From Candidatus Woesearchaeota archaeon (GTDB lineage Archaea > Nanobdellota > Nanobdellia > UBA10117 > JABICX01): a stretch of DNA of 64,000 bases. Under the pieces are notes generated by a model, which searched no databases, was not told the origin of the DNA, and saw only the letters and a program-made list of their open reading frames with translations. This document shows, one piece after another, positions 9,483 through 19,451 of the stretch; the first letter of the stretch is position 1; each line of letters begins with the position of its first letter. Made by a program: the position numbers and the translations under genes. The stretch lies in the NCBI GenBank assembly GCA_018652045.1, contig JABICX010000005.1, positions 1 through 64,000 of the forward strand, written 5' to 3'.

Positions 9483-11477
9483 ATGCTACAGATAGTTATC
9501 CTCGCATTGGTTCTTTTAGTTATAGCAATTGTTTGGGCTTTGAGTAGTATGGGTCTTGTTTATGTTAATGTTAACTCAATGATGTCTACACCAGACAATG
9601 CTGGTAAGTTGGAAGAGAAGTTAGCTTCGGTGGAAATTGGAGAATCAAAAGAAGCATTTACTAAAAAAGTTGTTGATGATTTAAAACCTTATGGCATTAC
9701 TTTTGGGAATACACCAAAAATTAATTTCGTAGCTAGAAATCCAAGTGATACAGTTATTGGTCGTCTTGTTGGAGGTTTTAATGGAGCAAGTCTTGCGGCA
9801 TATGTACCGCTATCTGGCAACATTGTAGTATATGAAGATTCCGCTAGAGAGAGTGTTATTTTTGAGGACATGCGTTCCAGAAAAGCGGCAGGTACTAAGA
9901 GCACGATAGGAAGCGATCTTAATAAAGACCTACACTACATTGCAGATGAGATTAATACGCGTGTTAAGAATGGTGACATGACACCTGAACTACAATCAGA
10001 ACTTACACACACGATCAAAGATCTTCGAGATTACGCGACAAAGAGTAAATCTGAAAGCGACACAATTAGTCGTATGGGCGAGCGTTTAGGAATAAACGCA
10101 GATATCTCGGACTTATCTGACGAGTATAAGATGATGGTGTTAGTTAAGACGGGATTAGACTTACTTGGTACTAAGAGCGAATCGCTTGACCGATATAATT
10201 CTATAATAAATACATATAACTCAAAGCTCGCTGCAGATATTGAGCATGAATTAATACATAAGTGGCAGACAGAAAATAAGTTATCTCCTGAAGACGCACA
10301 GCGACGTTTTAATGAGTTTCAGCGTATCATGTCACAATCAGATCAATACACTAATCTATCGATGTTATCAGAGTCCGAAGGTAATCTAGATAATTTCAAT
10401 ACGTTGTTTACCGGACCTTCGTATAAACTGCATCAAGGTCTACAATACGAACTTATTAAAGATAAATTAGGAGATATTCAGCGCAAGAAACAGAATTTTG
10501 CAAGAAAAGATGCTGAATGGGAAAAAATGTATGATTCGATTCTCACGCAAGAATTTGCATTAAAAGAACAAATACATGAAGAGCAACGTGGTTCTGTTGC
10601 TAAATCTGATAAGACTTATGCAGTAATGGAGAAAAAGCGAGTTAGGTTAAAAAGTGAAATATCAGGCATAAATAAACAGCTATATGGTACTGAAAAAGAT
10701 ATTACCGAAATCGACCTCGACGACGATTATGAATTACCCGATATATCTAATGAAGAACGTAACAGATTGAGCGAGCAAAAAAGTGAGCTACGTATGGAGC
10801 TGTATCATCTTGAGGATAATCAGAAAACATACTTTGACAAAAACATTGCTGAGAAGGATCGTAGAATAAAGTCCTTGGAAAAACGATCGAATCGAATTTA
10901 TGATAAGCAAGAAGCAAACCGACAGCATTGGAAGCACTTCTTGGCAGGACAGGTAGAAATGGGTATGAAGCAAGCGGAAAACGATCCGAGAATGTCGTAT
11001 TTGCTTGGCCATAGAGCTATTGCAGGTTCAGATAGACAGGATGACGCAGGTATAAGTGAAGGCTTTGCTTGGCTATGGACAACCTATAAGGACGGATTCA
11101 CTCCTGATTCAATTCAGTATGCTTCAAATATTCTTGGCGAATACAGTGGTAGAGATACACCACAATACAAAGAGATGTTTAACGATCTGATTGGTCTGCG
11201 CTCGAAGTTGAAAGATGCGAGGGATATTGATGATGCAGATGTTATGAAAATACTTCTGCCAATACAAAACGGTATGGATGTAAAAATGCAAAAAGGTCAT
11301 ATTCGAGATAGTTCAGTAAGACAATTAACTGAAGACCCTCGCGCATTTAAACAGTTGTTAGATTACGTAGATACTACGCAAGATAAAACGCGTGTTGCAA
11401 AACAGATACTTGGCTGGTTAGATGCTCAAAAAAGAAGTATGCATGGAAAATTACAGCATAGCCCTCGAGCGATCTAG
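9483..11477 (+). CDS. Membrane-anchored putative zinc metallopeptidase with coiled-coil insert
   Basis: N-terminal TM; HELIH at 10245-10259 (in frame); long charged helical region; later GISEGFAWLW. Confidence 0.6.
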   Translation: MLQIVILALVLLVIAIVWALSSMGLVYVNVNSMMSTPDNAGKLEEKLASVEIGESKEAFTKKVVDDLKPYGITFGNTPKINFVARNPSDTVIGRLVGGFNGASLAAYVPLSGNIVVYEDSARESVIFEDMRSRKAAGTKSTIGSDLNKDLHYIADEINTRVKNGDMTPELQSELTHTIKDLRDYATKSKSESDTISRMGERLGINADISDLSDEYKMMVLVKTGLDLLGTKSESLDRYNSIINTYNSKLAADIEHELIHKWQTENKLSPEDAQRRFNEFQRIMSQSDQYTNLSMLSESEGNLDNFNTLFTGPSYKLHQGLQYELIKDKLGDIQRKKQNFARKDAEWEKMYDSILTQEFALKEQIHEEQRGSVAKSDKTYAVMEKKRVRLKSEISGINKQLYGTEKDITEIDLDDDYELPDISNEERNRLSEQKSELRMELYHLEDNQKTYFDKNIAEKDRRIKSLEKRSNRIYDKQEANRQHWKHFLAGQVEMGMKQAENDPRMSYLLGHRAIAGSDRQDDAGISEGFAWLWTTYKDGFTPDSIQYASNILGEYSGRDTPQYKEMFNDLIGLRSKLKDARDIDDADVMKILLPIQNGMDVKMQKGHIRDSSVRQLTEDPRAFKQLLDYVDTTQDKTRVAKQILGWLDAQKRSMHGKLQHSPRAI

Positions 11478-12373
11478 ACATTTACGATCATAAAGTCTTT
11501 TGCTAGTGTGGTGTTCTTGAATACTGAAGTGGCCTCTTTTTTTAGTTCAGAAACATCTTTGTAGCGTTGGCTGAAGTGTGTGAGAACTAACTTGCTTGCC
11601 TTTGCAGATTTAGCGATCTTGGCAGCATCTTTGACAGTAAGATGACCGTAATCTTTTACTTTGTCGCGTAGCTTGTTTGAGAAAGTACCTTCACAGATTA
11701 GTAAGTCTGAATCTTTCGCGAACTTAGCTAGGTCTGCAAAAGGTGCAGTGTCGAATATGATTGTTAGTTTCTTGCCCGGGCTAGCATATGTAACATCTTT
11801 TGCTTTGATTTTCTTCCCGTTGATTGTGACATCTTGACCTTGCTGGAGTTTTGCAAGTGCAGGTAATCCTTGTACCTTTTCTTTTCTAACCCACATTTTA
11901 TCAATGCGATACCTGTCTTTTTCCTTAAACGAGTAAGCTAGACAGGGTATTCGATGCTTCAGGAACTGAACTTGAACTGCATAATCTTTGGTATTGATCG
12001 CTAGTTTCGATGTGCGTGTATCTACTTCATGTACTGATAACTTGAAGTTTGGTCTGATGTGCAGCGCTTGAAATAGGTATTTGATGGATTCTTTTGTTCC
12101 GCCCGGCCCAAAGATCTCTAATGGATCTGTTCGATTATTCATAGCCATGCTTTCTAGCAAGCCAGGTAGACCTAAGACATGATCGCCGTGCCAGTGTGTG
12201 ATAAAGATTTTAGTGATTTTCATCGGGCTCTCACCAGCAATTCTTAGCTGGCGCTGGGTTCCTTCACCGCAATCAAATAGGATTGCTTCAGGACCATATC
12301 GCAGTAAGATTGAGGTATGACTTCGTTCTCTTGTTGGGAACGAGCTTGCTGTACCCAGGAACTGAACTTTCAT
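11474..12373 (-). CDS. rnz: Ribonuclease Z (tRNA 3' processing)
   Basis: MKVQFLGTASSFPTRERSHTSILLRYG...LFDCGEGTQRQL...THWHGDHVLGLPGLL. Track ORF extends to 12418; MKVQFLG start is more likely. Confidence 0.93.
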   Translation of the reverse strand: MKVQFLGTASSFPTRERSHTSILLRYGPEAILFDCGEGTQRQLRIAGESPMKITKIFITHWHGDHVLGLPGLLESMAMNNRTDPLEIFGPGGTKESIKYLFQALHIRPNFKLSVHEVDTRTSKLAINTKDYAVQVQFLKHRIPCLAYSFKEKDRYRIDKMWVRKEKVQGLPALAKLQQGQDVTINGKKIKAKDVTYASPGKKLTIIFDTAPFADLAKFAKDSDLLICEGTFSNKLRDKVKDYGHLTVKDAAKIAKSAKASKLVLTHFSQRYKDVSELKKEATSVFKNTTLAKDFMIVNV

Positions 12374-12490
12374 ATGTTTAAGTATACAAATCTGGCTTAA
12401 AAACGTAACTATTTGCACTTACTACTCAATGCTCACAATATGTTATATATGATTAATGTTCTTCCTAAGCATGAACCATGGTGGGTAGAT

Positions 12491-15190
12491 ATGAACATTA
12501 AAAAATTAAGTTTAATATTTTGTCTGATGTTTGTCGCATCTGTTGCTTTTGCAGCAGAATGTAACGAAATCACACAAGATACGAATAACTATCGTATTCC
12601 AGTTCCCGTAGCAGACGAGAATGGTAGAAACGGTATTGTAAATGATTTTACTCCAACAGTAACAAATCAGCTCTATAAAGTAGAGCTAGATGCTAGTAAA
12701 GATTGTAAGTATATCTGGGATATCTTTGATTCAGACGGCAACGAACTTGTATGGAGACCTGCTAGTGGCGATCTTTTCGGATTAGGTTCACTCGCTGTAA
12801 CTTTGACTGCAGGTAAGACCTATTCTATGCGTGTCTGGACTATTAATGAAGGATGCTCTTTTGGTGGAACTAGCTCTGGAGATCTATATTACAAATTATA
12901 TTTTAGTAGTTCTGGAACTGCTTGTTCAGATTCTTGTGTAAATCTGGATCATGACGCAGATGATCAGTATGCTGAGTATTTTATAGCAAGTACTTGTACG
13001 GATTCTCTCGGAACAAAGACCGATTATGTAGAAACATCGGGCACACCTCATGAGTATGTATGTGACGTGAATAATCGATGTATTTCTAATACCTATCCCG
13101 GAGATGATTATCATTGTCCATATGGTGTAAATGATGATTTTACTGCTTGTGCTAAAGCACCAGAGAATAGTTGTAGCGTAGATGCTGCAGGTGTATGTAC
13201 TGATTCCGAAGGTAATGTGAAGAATCCTACCTGTGATGGTAAGTTTCACATTATTGGGTATGAATGCTATCAAAGTAAGACTTGTGTAGAAAATAAAGTT
13301 GAATGTCAATCTGGTTATGAATGTGATGGTGATGTAACACCTGCTGTTTGTGTAGAGTCAGATACGGGTGATATTGAAACAAAATGTACTGTAACTAAGA
13401 CTTATTCAGCAACACAGGCAACCGATGGTATATGTACTTATTTATGGGACGAAACTATTGAAGGTATTTCGTCAAAAGGCGATGCAGATTGTAAAGCAGA
13501 CGCAGGATTTAATTCTAAAGAAGATTTGTATGTAACGTTCAGTCAGACTTATTCTGGCCAGGAAAGTGTAACAATAAATCGAATAGACAAATCAGGTCTG
13601 AATGAGTTGGATGGTGATGAACTTGTCTCTATTGATGTAGACTATGATTTTGTGTATGATATGCGGGAAAATGGATATACTAACGGGGTTATAACGCGAA
13701 TAGTTTCAAGTGGAAATCGTCAAGATAAAGAGCGATTTAATTTCTGTACTTTAGAAAGTAGTTGTGGTTCTAACGAAGATGTTCAATATGTTCGTAATAA
13801 AGCTGCCTATACATATGACGGTGGAGATATTAACGTGTATGGTGATTTAAGTAAGCTTAGCTTAGTTCCAAAGTATAATGGTGATGATTACTGGGGTAAA
13901 CGAAATCGTCCAACAACTTTCAAGGAAGTACGTGTGACGTATAATTACTGTGCAAAAGAAGGAGGGTCTGATGATCAGCAATTCCTTATGAATGATATAT
14001 TGCCTTGGAAGAGTCTTTCTGAAGGTGACTACGATGCAGCAGTTGAAGTTTCAAGTTCTTCTGGAGACGGGTACGATGTAGAGGTAAGAGTTAATCAACC
14101 CGATAACGGTATATGTAGTTATACACTTAGTAAGAATAATAACGCAATAACTGAAAATAAGCCAAACCGTTACGGTCGAATTACTAGCGTAAAAGACGTA
14201 GATGTTGATCTACCGCAACCACCTACTGGAAAGCAAGTTAAATCTGTGGACATCAAGTATGATTATCTTCCAGGTACAACCAAGGGATCAGTTAGTACTA
14301 TGTTAGATGGTGTAGAGACCGACAACAATGCTTTTTGCTCAGATAGATTAGGAACTGTTCGAGACGAGTCCTGTCATGGGCGTAATTTTTATTCAAGTGT
14401 TATTGATGAAAATGGATATAACTCGAACACACGTATAGCTTGTAGTTATAGTTGTGGCGATGATAATAAATGTCGCCTTGCTTCAAATAGTAAATATAAA
14501 TCTATTGGATCAACTCCTGTTGACTGTACCGATGATTGTACGCCTGCAACAACCGCACCTACCTGTGACGGAGATACGATATTGAATCAATGTGTAATGC
14601 AAAAAGATGGTTGTTACAACAGTGTTCCTACAACGTGTGTAAATGGATGTGAAAGTGGAAGATGTAACTTATGTGCTGAAGCAGTTAATACGCGGGATGG
14701 ATATCAAACGCAAGAGATACACGCAGATGTTTCAGATCTCTCAAGCATTACGTTTGAGGGCGAAGGATCATATTACCTACGAAATATGTTTGTTACATTG
14801 AATTATTGTGATGATACAACAAAAGGATATACTTGTGATGGTGATGGTGACTGTTATGTAATGTCTAGCGAAGATTCCTTTGGATTTATTGTCAAGGGTG
14901 TGTTAGCTGACGAAAGTGTGACTGTTGGCGAGTACCTAGACTCAGCTATTCGAGTATCTGAAAGTCGTCAGAGAGTACCAGATTCACTTGGACGAAGAAG
15001 ATATACAAATATATATGATGTATATGTTGATACATCTGGCACAGGTTCATTTGGAATAGGACTTCCATCTGCAAATAATCGATTCCTTATTGGAATAGGT
15101 CTCGCGATGGTACTTGCAATTGCAGCAGGAAGCTGGCACTTTGGTAAGAAGCCAAGAACGAAACGATCTAGAAGAAAGAGGCGCAGATAA
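12491..15190 (+). CDS. Cys-rich surface protein with C-terminal TM and poly-basic tail
   Basis: Track ORF 12413-15190; signal peptide starts at MNIKKLSLIFCLMFVASVAFA (12491); many Cys pairs; ends GKKPRTKRSRRKRRR. Confidence 0.75.
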   Translation: MNIKKLSLIFCLMFVASVAFAAECNEITQDTNNYRIPVPVADENGRNGIVNDFTPTVTNQLYKVELDASKDCKYIWDIFDSDGNELVWRPASGDLFGLGSLAVTLTAGKTYSMRVWTINEGCSFGGTSSGDLYYKLYFSSSGTACSDSCVNLDHDADDQYAEYFIASTCTDSLGTKTDYVETSGTPHEYVCDVNNRCISNTYPGDDYHCPYGVNDDFTACAKAPENSCSVDAAGVCTDSEGNVKNPTCDGKFHIIGYECYQSKTCVENKVECQSGYECDGDVTPAVCVESDTGDIETKCTVTKTYSATQATDGICTYLWDETIEGISSKGDADCKADAGFNSKEDLYVTFSQTYSGQESVTINRIDKSGLNELDGDELVSIDVDYDFVYDMRENGYTNGVITRIVSSGNRQDKERFNFCTLESSCGSNEDVQYVRNKAAYTYDGGDINVYGDLSKLSLVPKYNGDDYWGKRNRPTTFKEVRVTYNYCAKEGGSDDQQFLMNDILPWKSLSEGDYDAAVEVSSSSGDGYDVEVRVNQPDNGICSYTLSKNNNAITENKPNRYGRITSVKDVDVDLPQPPTGKQVKSVDIKYDYLPGTTKGSVSTMLDGVETDNNAFCSDRLGTVRDESCHGRNFYSSVIDENGYNSNTRIACSYSCGDDNKCRLASNSKYKSIGSTPVDCTDDCTPATTAPTCDGDTILNQCVMQKDGCYNSVPTTCVNGCESGRCNLCAEAVNTRDGYQTQEIHADVSDLSSITFEGEGSYYLRNMFVTLNYCDDTTKGYTCDGDGDCYVMSSEDSFGFIVKGVLADESVTVGEYLDSAIRVSESRQRVPDSLGRRRYTNIYDVYVDTSGTGSFGIGLPSANNRFLIGIGLAMVLAIAAGSWHFGKKPRTKRSRRKRRR

Positions 15191-15337
15191 GCCTCTTACT
15201 TTTTACTTTTATTTTACTTCTATTATATGGTGTAATATAGATACTACTAACTCTAGATTACAAACTAGATATTGCGAAATATAATTCTTTAAGAAGAATT
15301 CCCGTGTACGGTTGCTAGAAATCCTATTGGTGGGAAA

Positions 15338-16540
15338 ATGAAATTAACAAAGAGGCGAATAATATTAAGTACAGTATTTTTAGTTGCTGTTTTTTCATTA
15401 GTGTTTGTAAGTAGTGCATATGTTAATGGACAGGCAGTGGTATCTAATCCAAAGGTTACGTGGGTATCCCACACAGAATATTGGAGCGGAGATGACGTAT
15501 CTACAATCGTAAGACTGACTGACTATCTAGGTAGACCTTACCAAGATATTGTTGGTTGTCGAGTAACAATCATGTATCCAGATAAAACTGTTTGGGTATC
15601 CGATGCTTTGATGGGCGAATCAACTGTAGCAGGTAACTACTATCATATTGAGGTAGCACCTTATACACAGGGAACATATGAGCAAGAGGTAAGGTGTACA
15701 TATGGTGCAGGTGAGGTAATAACAACATCACAATCCTTCCACGTAAATCCCGCGCTGACTCGAATCCAGAATATAAGTGCAGACTTGATTTCACAAACAG
15801 CACTTCTAACTGATGTTCATACAAGTATTACAGCACAGATAACAGATACAAATCAATCAGTTAACACAAATATAGATGAATCTGAGACAACAATTACAAC
15901 TTTGATAAATACCGTTGATACAGACCTAACAAATCAGATGACTACGTTAGGTGTTGATGTTGATACAAAGCTAACTGATGTAAATGAAAGTATAAGTGCT
16001 CAGCTATCTGATACACAGATATCTATTGAAGCTAATTTAGGGAGTACTGAGACTACCTTGAGTAATCTTATGACAACTTTAAATAGTGATTTGCAAAGCT
16101 ATCTAACTGAATACTTGGACGAATTAAATACTACATTAAATGCAGTTTATACCGATACACAGTGGATCTCGACCAACGCAATGAATCAAGATAATGCTGC
16201 AGCAATAGATGCAAGATTTGATACAGTTGATAATAATCTTGCGTTAATCGAAGACTTTTGTAGTAACCCACAAACAAGTGGTTCAGATTTATGTGTAGAG
16301 ATCGATCAGCTAAGAGTGGTTGTAGATACTATGCGAACTGAGCAAACAACGTATTACAATGATTTAGACACAACTACGACAAGTACCTGGGATTTATTGA
16401 GTGGATCAGTATCTACAAACATAGATACATTGTTAGTTGATGTAGGTGTTATCGGAACACAGACAACAGAGATCAACGAGACACTTGCTCAGATAAGAAC
16501 AGAACAAGTTGAGAGAATAAATATGCAAGTAATATCTTAA
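15338..16540 (+). CDS. Surface stalk protein A: N-terminal anchor, Ig-like domain, long coiled coil
   Basis: N-terminal hydrophobic segment; WVSHTEYWSGDDVSTIVRLTDY domain; heptad-like ISAQLSDTQISIEANLGSTETTL repeats. Confidence 0.75.
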   Translation: MKLTKRRIILSTVFLVAVFSLVFVSSAYVNGQAVVSNPKVTWVSHTEYWSGDDVSTIVRLTDYLGRPYQDIVGCRVTIMYPDKTVWVSDALMGESTVAGNYYHIEVAPYTQGTYEQEVRCTYGAGEVITTSQSFHVNPALTRIQNISADLISQTALLTDVHTSITAQITDTNQSVNTNIDESETTITTLINTVDTDLTNQMTTLGVDVDTKLTDVNESISAQLSDTQISIEANLGSTETTLSNLMTTLNSDLQSYLTEYLDELNTTLNAVYTDTQWISTNAMNQDNAAAIDARFDTVDNNLALIEDFCSNPQTSGSDLCVEIDQLRVVVDTMRTEQTTYYNDLDTTTTSTWDLLSGSVSTNIDTLLVDVGVIGTQTTEINETLAQIRTEQVERINMQVIS

Positions 16541-16571
16541 TCTCTTAACTTATTATTTATTTTTTATTACA

Positions 16572-17246
16572 ATGGATCAAAGGAATATTAAAGCCAGACT
16601 TGGGGATTATGTTAAAAATATTCCTTTGAAACTTTCTAAGTTTAATCAAAAATATAAGCTCTCACTAGTATTCTTGGTAATCTTAGTGCCTGCTGCAGCA
16701 ATCGGAACTGGCTATTGGTACTTTTTTACAGATCCGGGTCTGGATTTACACATGGTATCTGGTACTGAGTATATCAGTAATGAAGAAGGACAGCTTATTG
16801 TAAGGATGACTGACTATACTGGCGAACCAATATCCGATGCTACTTGTTACGCAAACATCTTGTTCCCAAATAAATTTAACTTTATTACAAACCAGCCTAT
16901 GACTGAATCTACTGAATCAGGTAACTATTATTACTTATTTACCACACCATCTACGGTTGGGATATATGAGTACACTATAAAATGTAGCTATGTTAGAAAT
17001 GGGCAATTGGTTACGTCAGCAATATCTCATTCTTTTCATGTTTCTCCTGCACTTATATCTATGCTTCAGCAGTTGAATGAGACGCGTGTCCAGCTGGAAG
17101 ATGCTAAAGAAGAGTTGCTTATTGTATTGGAACTTGTAAATGAGTCTCTAGAAGCTAGTGTAACACAAAAGATCGATACTGAAGCAGATGTTCGAGATCA
17201 GAAGATGAAAGATATGGGTGATGCTATAAGTGAGATATTTACATAA
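16572..17246 (+). CDS. Surface stalk protein B: shorter divergent paralog of 15338 and 17394 genes
   Basis: TM LSLVFLVILVPAAAIGTGYWY; same domain VRMTDYTGEPISDATCYANILFPNK...SFHVSPAL; short coiled coil. Confidence 0.7.
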   Translation: MDQRNIKARLGDYVKNIPLKLSKFNQKYKLSLVFLVILVPAAAIGTGYWYFFTDPGLDLHMVSGTEYISNEEGQLIVRMTDYTGEPISDATCYANILFPNKFNFITNQPMTESTESGNYYYLFTTPSTVGIYEYTIKCSYVRNGQLVTSAISHSFHVSPALISMLQQLNETRVQLEDAKEELLIVLELVNESLEASVTQKIDTEADVRDQKMKDMGDAISEIFT

Positions 17247-17248
17247 TG

Positions 17249-17298
17249 CCATTAATCCATGACTGATTGAGGGATTGAGACCTATTGATTTTCAATAA
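17249..17298 (+). repeat. Tandem hairpin element copy (degenerate)
   Basis: gccattaatccatgactgattgagggattgagacctattgattttcaata; aligns to 43479-43530. Confidence 0.45.
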
Positions 17299-17393
17299 GT
17301 GTATGTTGTAATCTATATATTGTAATATTTAGGTTGCAGTGAATAAATTCTTTAATAACTTCTGCGATATGGTGCGATTAGGTGTAGAGTATA

Positions 17394-18599
17394 ATGAGAA
17401 TGAATAGAAAGAGAAAGATTATTTTGAGTACGGTGGTTTTAGTTGCGCTGTTTTCAGTGATTTTTGTACAATCTGCTTATGTTAATGGGAAGGAATTGAT
17501 TGATTCACCCGAGGTTATGTGGGTATCCCACACAGAATATTGGAGCGGAGATGACGTATCTACAATCGTAAGACTGACTGACTATCGTGGTGAGCCATAT
17601 AGTAATGTGCAAGACTGTACTGTTACAATCAAATATCCAGATAAAACAGACTGGATTGTGGACGCAGCGATGTCCGAGTCAACAGTTTCAGGTAATTGGT
17701 ATCACACAGATGTGGCACCATATACACAGGGAACATATGAGCAAGAGGTAACTTGTACCTATGGTGCAAGTAAGACAGTTAAAACATCGCAATCCTTCCA
17801 TATAAATCCAGCACTGACGCAGATCCAGAATATAAGTGCAGATCTTACAGCTCAGACAGCACTTCTAACTGATGTGCAGGGTTCTATTTCTGCGCAGATT
17901 GTTTCGACAAATGATACTATAAATCTGAACGTAGATGAATCTGAGACAACAATTACAACTTTGATTAATACCGTTGAGGGAGATTTATCAAATCAGATGG
18001 CTACTTTGGGAACGAATGTTGATGCACAAATAGTTGATGTAAATACAAGTTTGAGTGGTCAGTTAGGTGATACACAAGTTTCAATAGAGACTAATTTAGG
18101 TAATACTGAGACAACATTAAGTGATCTAATGACAACGCTAGATAGTAATCTGAAGACATATCTAACAGTATATCTTGACGATATTAATGGTACTTTGACT
18201 AGTGTATATACAGATACTCAGTGGTTGTCTTTGAATGCTATGAATCAAGAGGACGCAGCATTAATTCAGGCAAGGTTTGATACAGTTGATACTAATTTGG
18301 AATTAATCGAAGACTTTTGTAGCAATTCTCAGACAAATGTATCTGATCTATGTGGTGAGGTTACCAACTTGCGAATTGTTATTGATACCATGAGAGCAGA
18401 ACAGACAGGTTATTATACTGACTTGAATCAGACAACTTTGAATACATGGAACCTGTTGAGCGGAGAGATCGCAACAGAGATTGATTCATTGCTAGTAGAT
18501 ATTGGTATAATACGAACACAGACAACTGCGATCAATGAGACACTTAGTGCGATTAGACAAGAACAGCTAGAGGAGATTAGAATTCATACAATCTCCTAA
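17394..18599 (+). CDS. Surface stalk protein C: close paralog of 15338-16540
   Basis: Same architecture and length (401 vs 400 aa); patches of identical DNA. Confidence 0.75.
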   Translation: MRMNRKRKIILSTVVLVALFSVIFVQSAYVNGKELIDSPEVMWVSHTEYWSGDDVSTIVRLTDYRGEPYSNVQDCTVTIKYPDKTDWIVDAAMSESTVSGNWYHTDVAPYTQGTYEQEVTCTYGASKTVKTSQSFHINPALTQIQNISADLTAQTALLTDVQGSISAQIVSTNDTINLNVDESETTITTLINTVEGDLSNQMATLGTNVDAQIVDVNTSLSGQLGDTQVSIETNLGNTETTLSDLMTTLDSNLKTYLTVYLDDINGTLTSVYTDTQWLSLNAMNQEDAALIQARFDTVDTNLELIEDFCSNSQTNVSDLCGEVTNLRIVIDTMRAEQTGYYTDLNQTTLNTWNLLSGEIATEIDSLLVDIGIIRTQTTAINETLSAIRQEQLEEIRIHTIS

Positions 18600-18614
18600 T
18601 TCTTTTGCTTTCAT

Positions 18615-18667
18615 AACGCATGGAGTCGGCGACTTATGTCGCTCCTGTCGCTGAGCAAAGCTCAGCG
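18615..18667 (+). terminator. 3'-UTR tandem hairpins (AACGYAYGGAGTCGGCGA family copy 2 plus CGCTGAGC-AAA-GCTCAGCG)
   Basis: aacgcatggagtcggcgacttatgtcgctcc then perfect 8-bp stem at 18649-18667. Confidence 0.5.
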
Positions 18668-18815
18668 GAAGTGATTATCGTCACTGTCCTTGTTAGCAAA
18701 AGTCGTTTTTCTTTTTAATTAACTTTTTAAAGCATAATTTATAGTTATTAATATCAGATTTCAATCACTGTCTAACGCCGAGAGGTGCTAGGCGATAAGA
18801 TTTCTGAATTAAAAG

Positions 18816-19451
18816 ATGGCAAATAAGAAAGAAACTGTTGCTAAAGCTATTGTAGCTAAAGCTGACAAGAAGGCAAAAGATAAAGCTGTATCTGATGCAA
18901 TGCAAGAGATTAAACTACAGGGTCCAGTTAGGGCTAAGATCATTGGAAACAAGGTTATGGTTGAAGAAGACTATGAATTGTTCCTACCATTTTATGATCG
19001 GTCTAGCTTTGGAGAGATCCATGGAGTTAAGCAGAAACGGATTGAGCTAAGTCTATCTGAGGCGCTCTATTTAATGGAGCGAGGTAAATTAGACGTCTTT
19101 AATGGAAAAAGAAAGCTGGATCTCGAGAGTTTTGTTCGATTAGCAAAGCGTGGAGAGAAGAACTTCTGGACGCGTTATAGGGTCTATCGCGAAATGAGAA
19201 CTAGAGGATATACTCTTAAGACTGCACTGAAGTTTGGAGCAGACTTTCGCGTCTATCGAAGGGGGGTTAAACCTGGCGAAGATCATGCAAAATGGGTACT
19301 TTTCTGCGCTGATGAGAATGAAAGTTGGACCTGGAGGCAATTCTCGGCCATGAATAGAGTAGCACATTCAACTAGAAAGCACTTGCTTGTCGGAGTTGTA
19401 GATGACGAAGGAGATGTTACCTATTATGAGATCCGTTGGAAGAAGCCATGA
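18816..19451 (+). CDS. endA: tRNA-splicing endonuclease
   Basis: GADFRVYRRGVKPGEDHAKWVLF and AHSTRKHLLVGVVD, matching the Tyr/His/Lys catalytic core of archaeal EndA. Confidence 0.88.
   Translation: MANKKETVAKAIVAKADKKAKDKAVSDAMQEIKLQGPVRAKIIGNKVMVEEDYELFLPFYDRSSFGEIHGVKQKRIELSLSEALYLMERGKLDVFNGKRKLDLESFVRLAKRGEKNFWTRYRVYREMRTRGYTLKTALKFGADFRVYRRGVKPGEDHAKWVLFCADENESWTWRQFSAMNRVAHSTRKHLLVGVVDDEGDVTYYEIRWKKP

Noticed and set aside
12413-12490. N-terminal extension of the Cys-rich protein ORF (MHLLLNAHNMLYM...)
   Set aside because: The signal peptide begins at MNIKKLSLIF (12491); the upstream part is probably leader/promoter and overlaps the RNase Z 5' region.
15338-18599. Stalk proteins as phage tail fibres or prophage remnant
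   Set aside because: No terminase, capsid, portal, integrase or other phage hallmark nearby; signal/anchor sequences favour cellular surface proteins.
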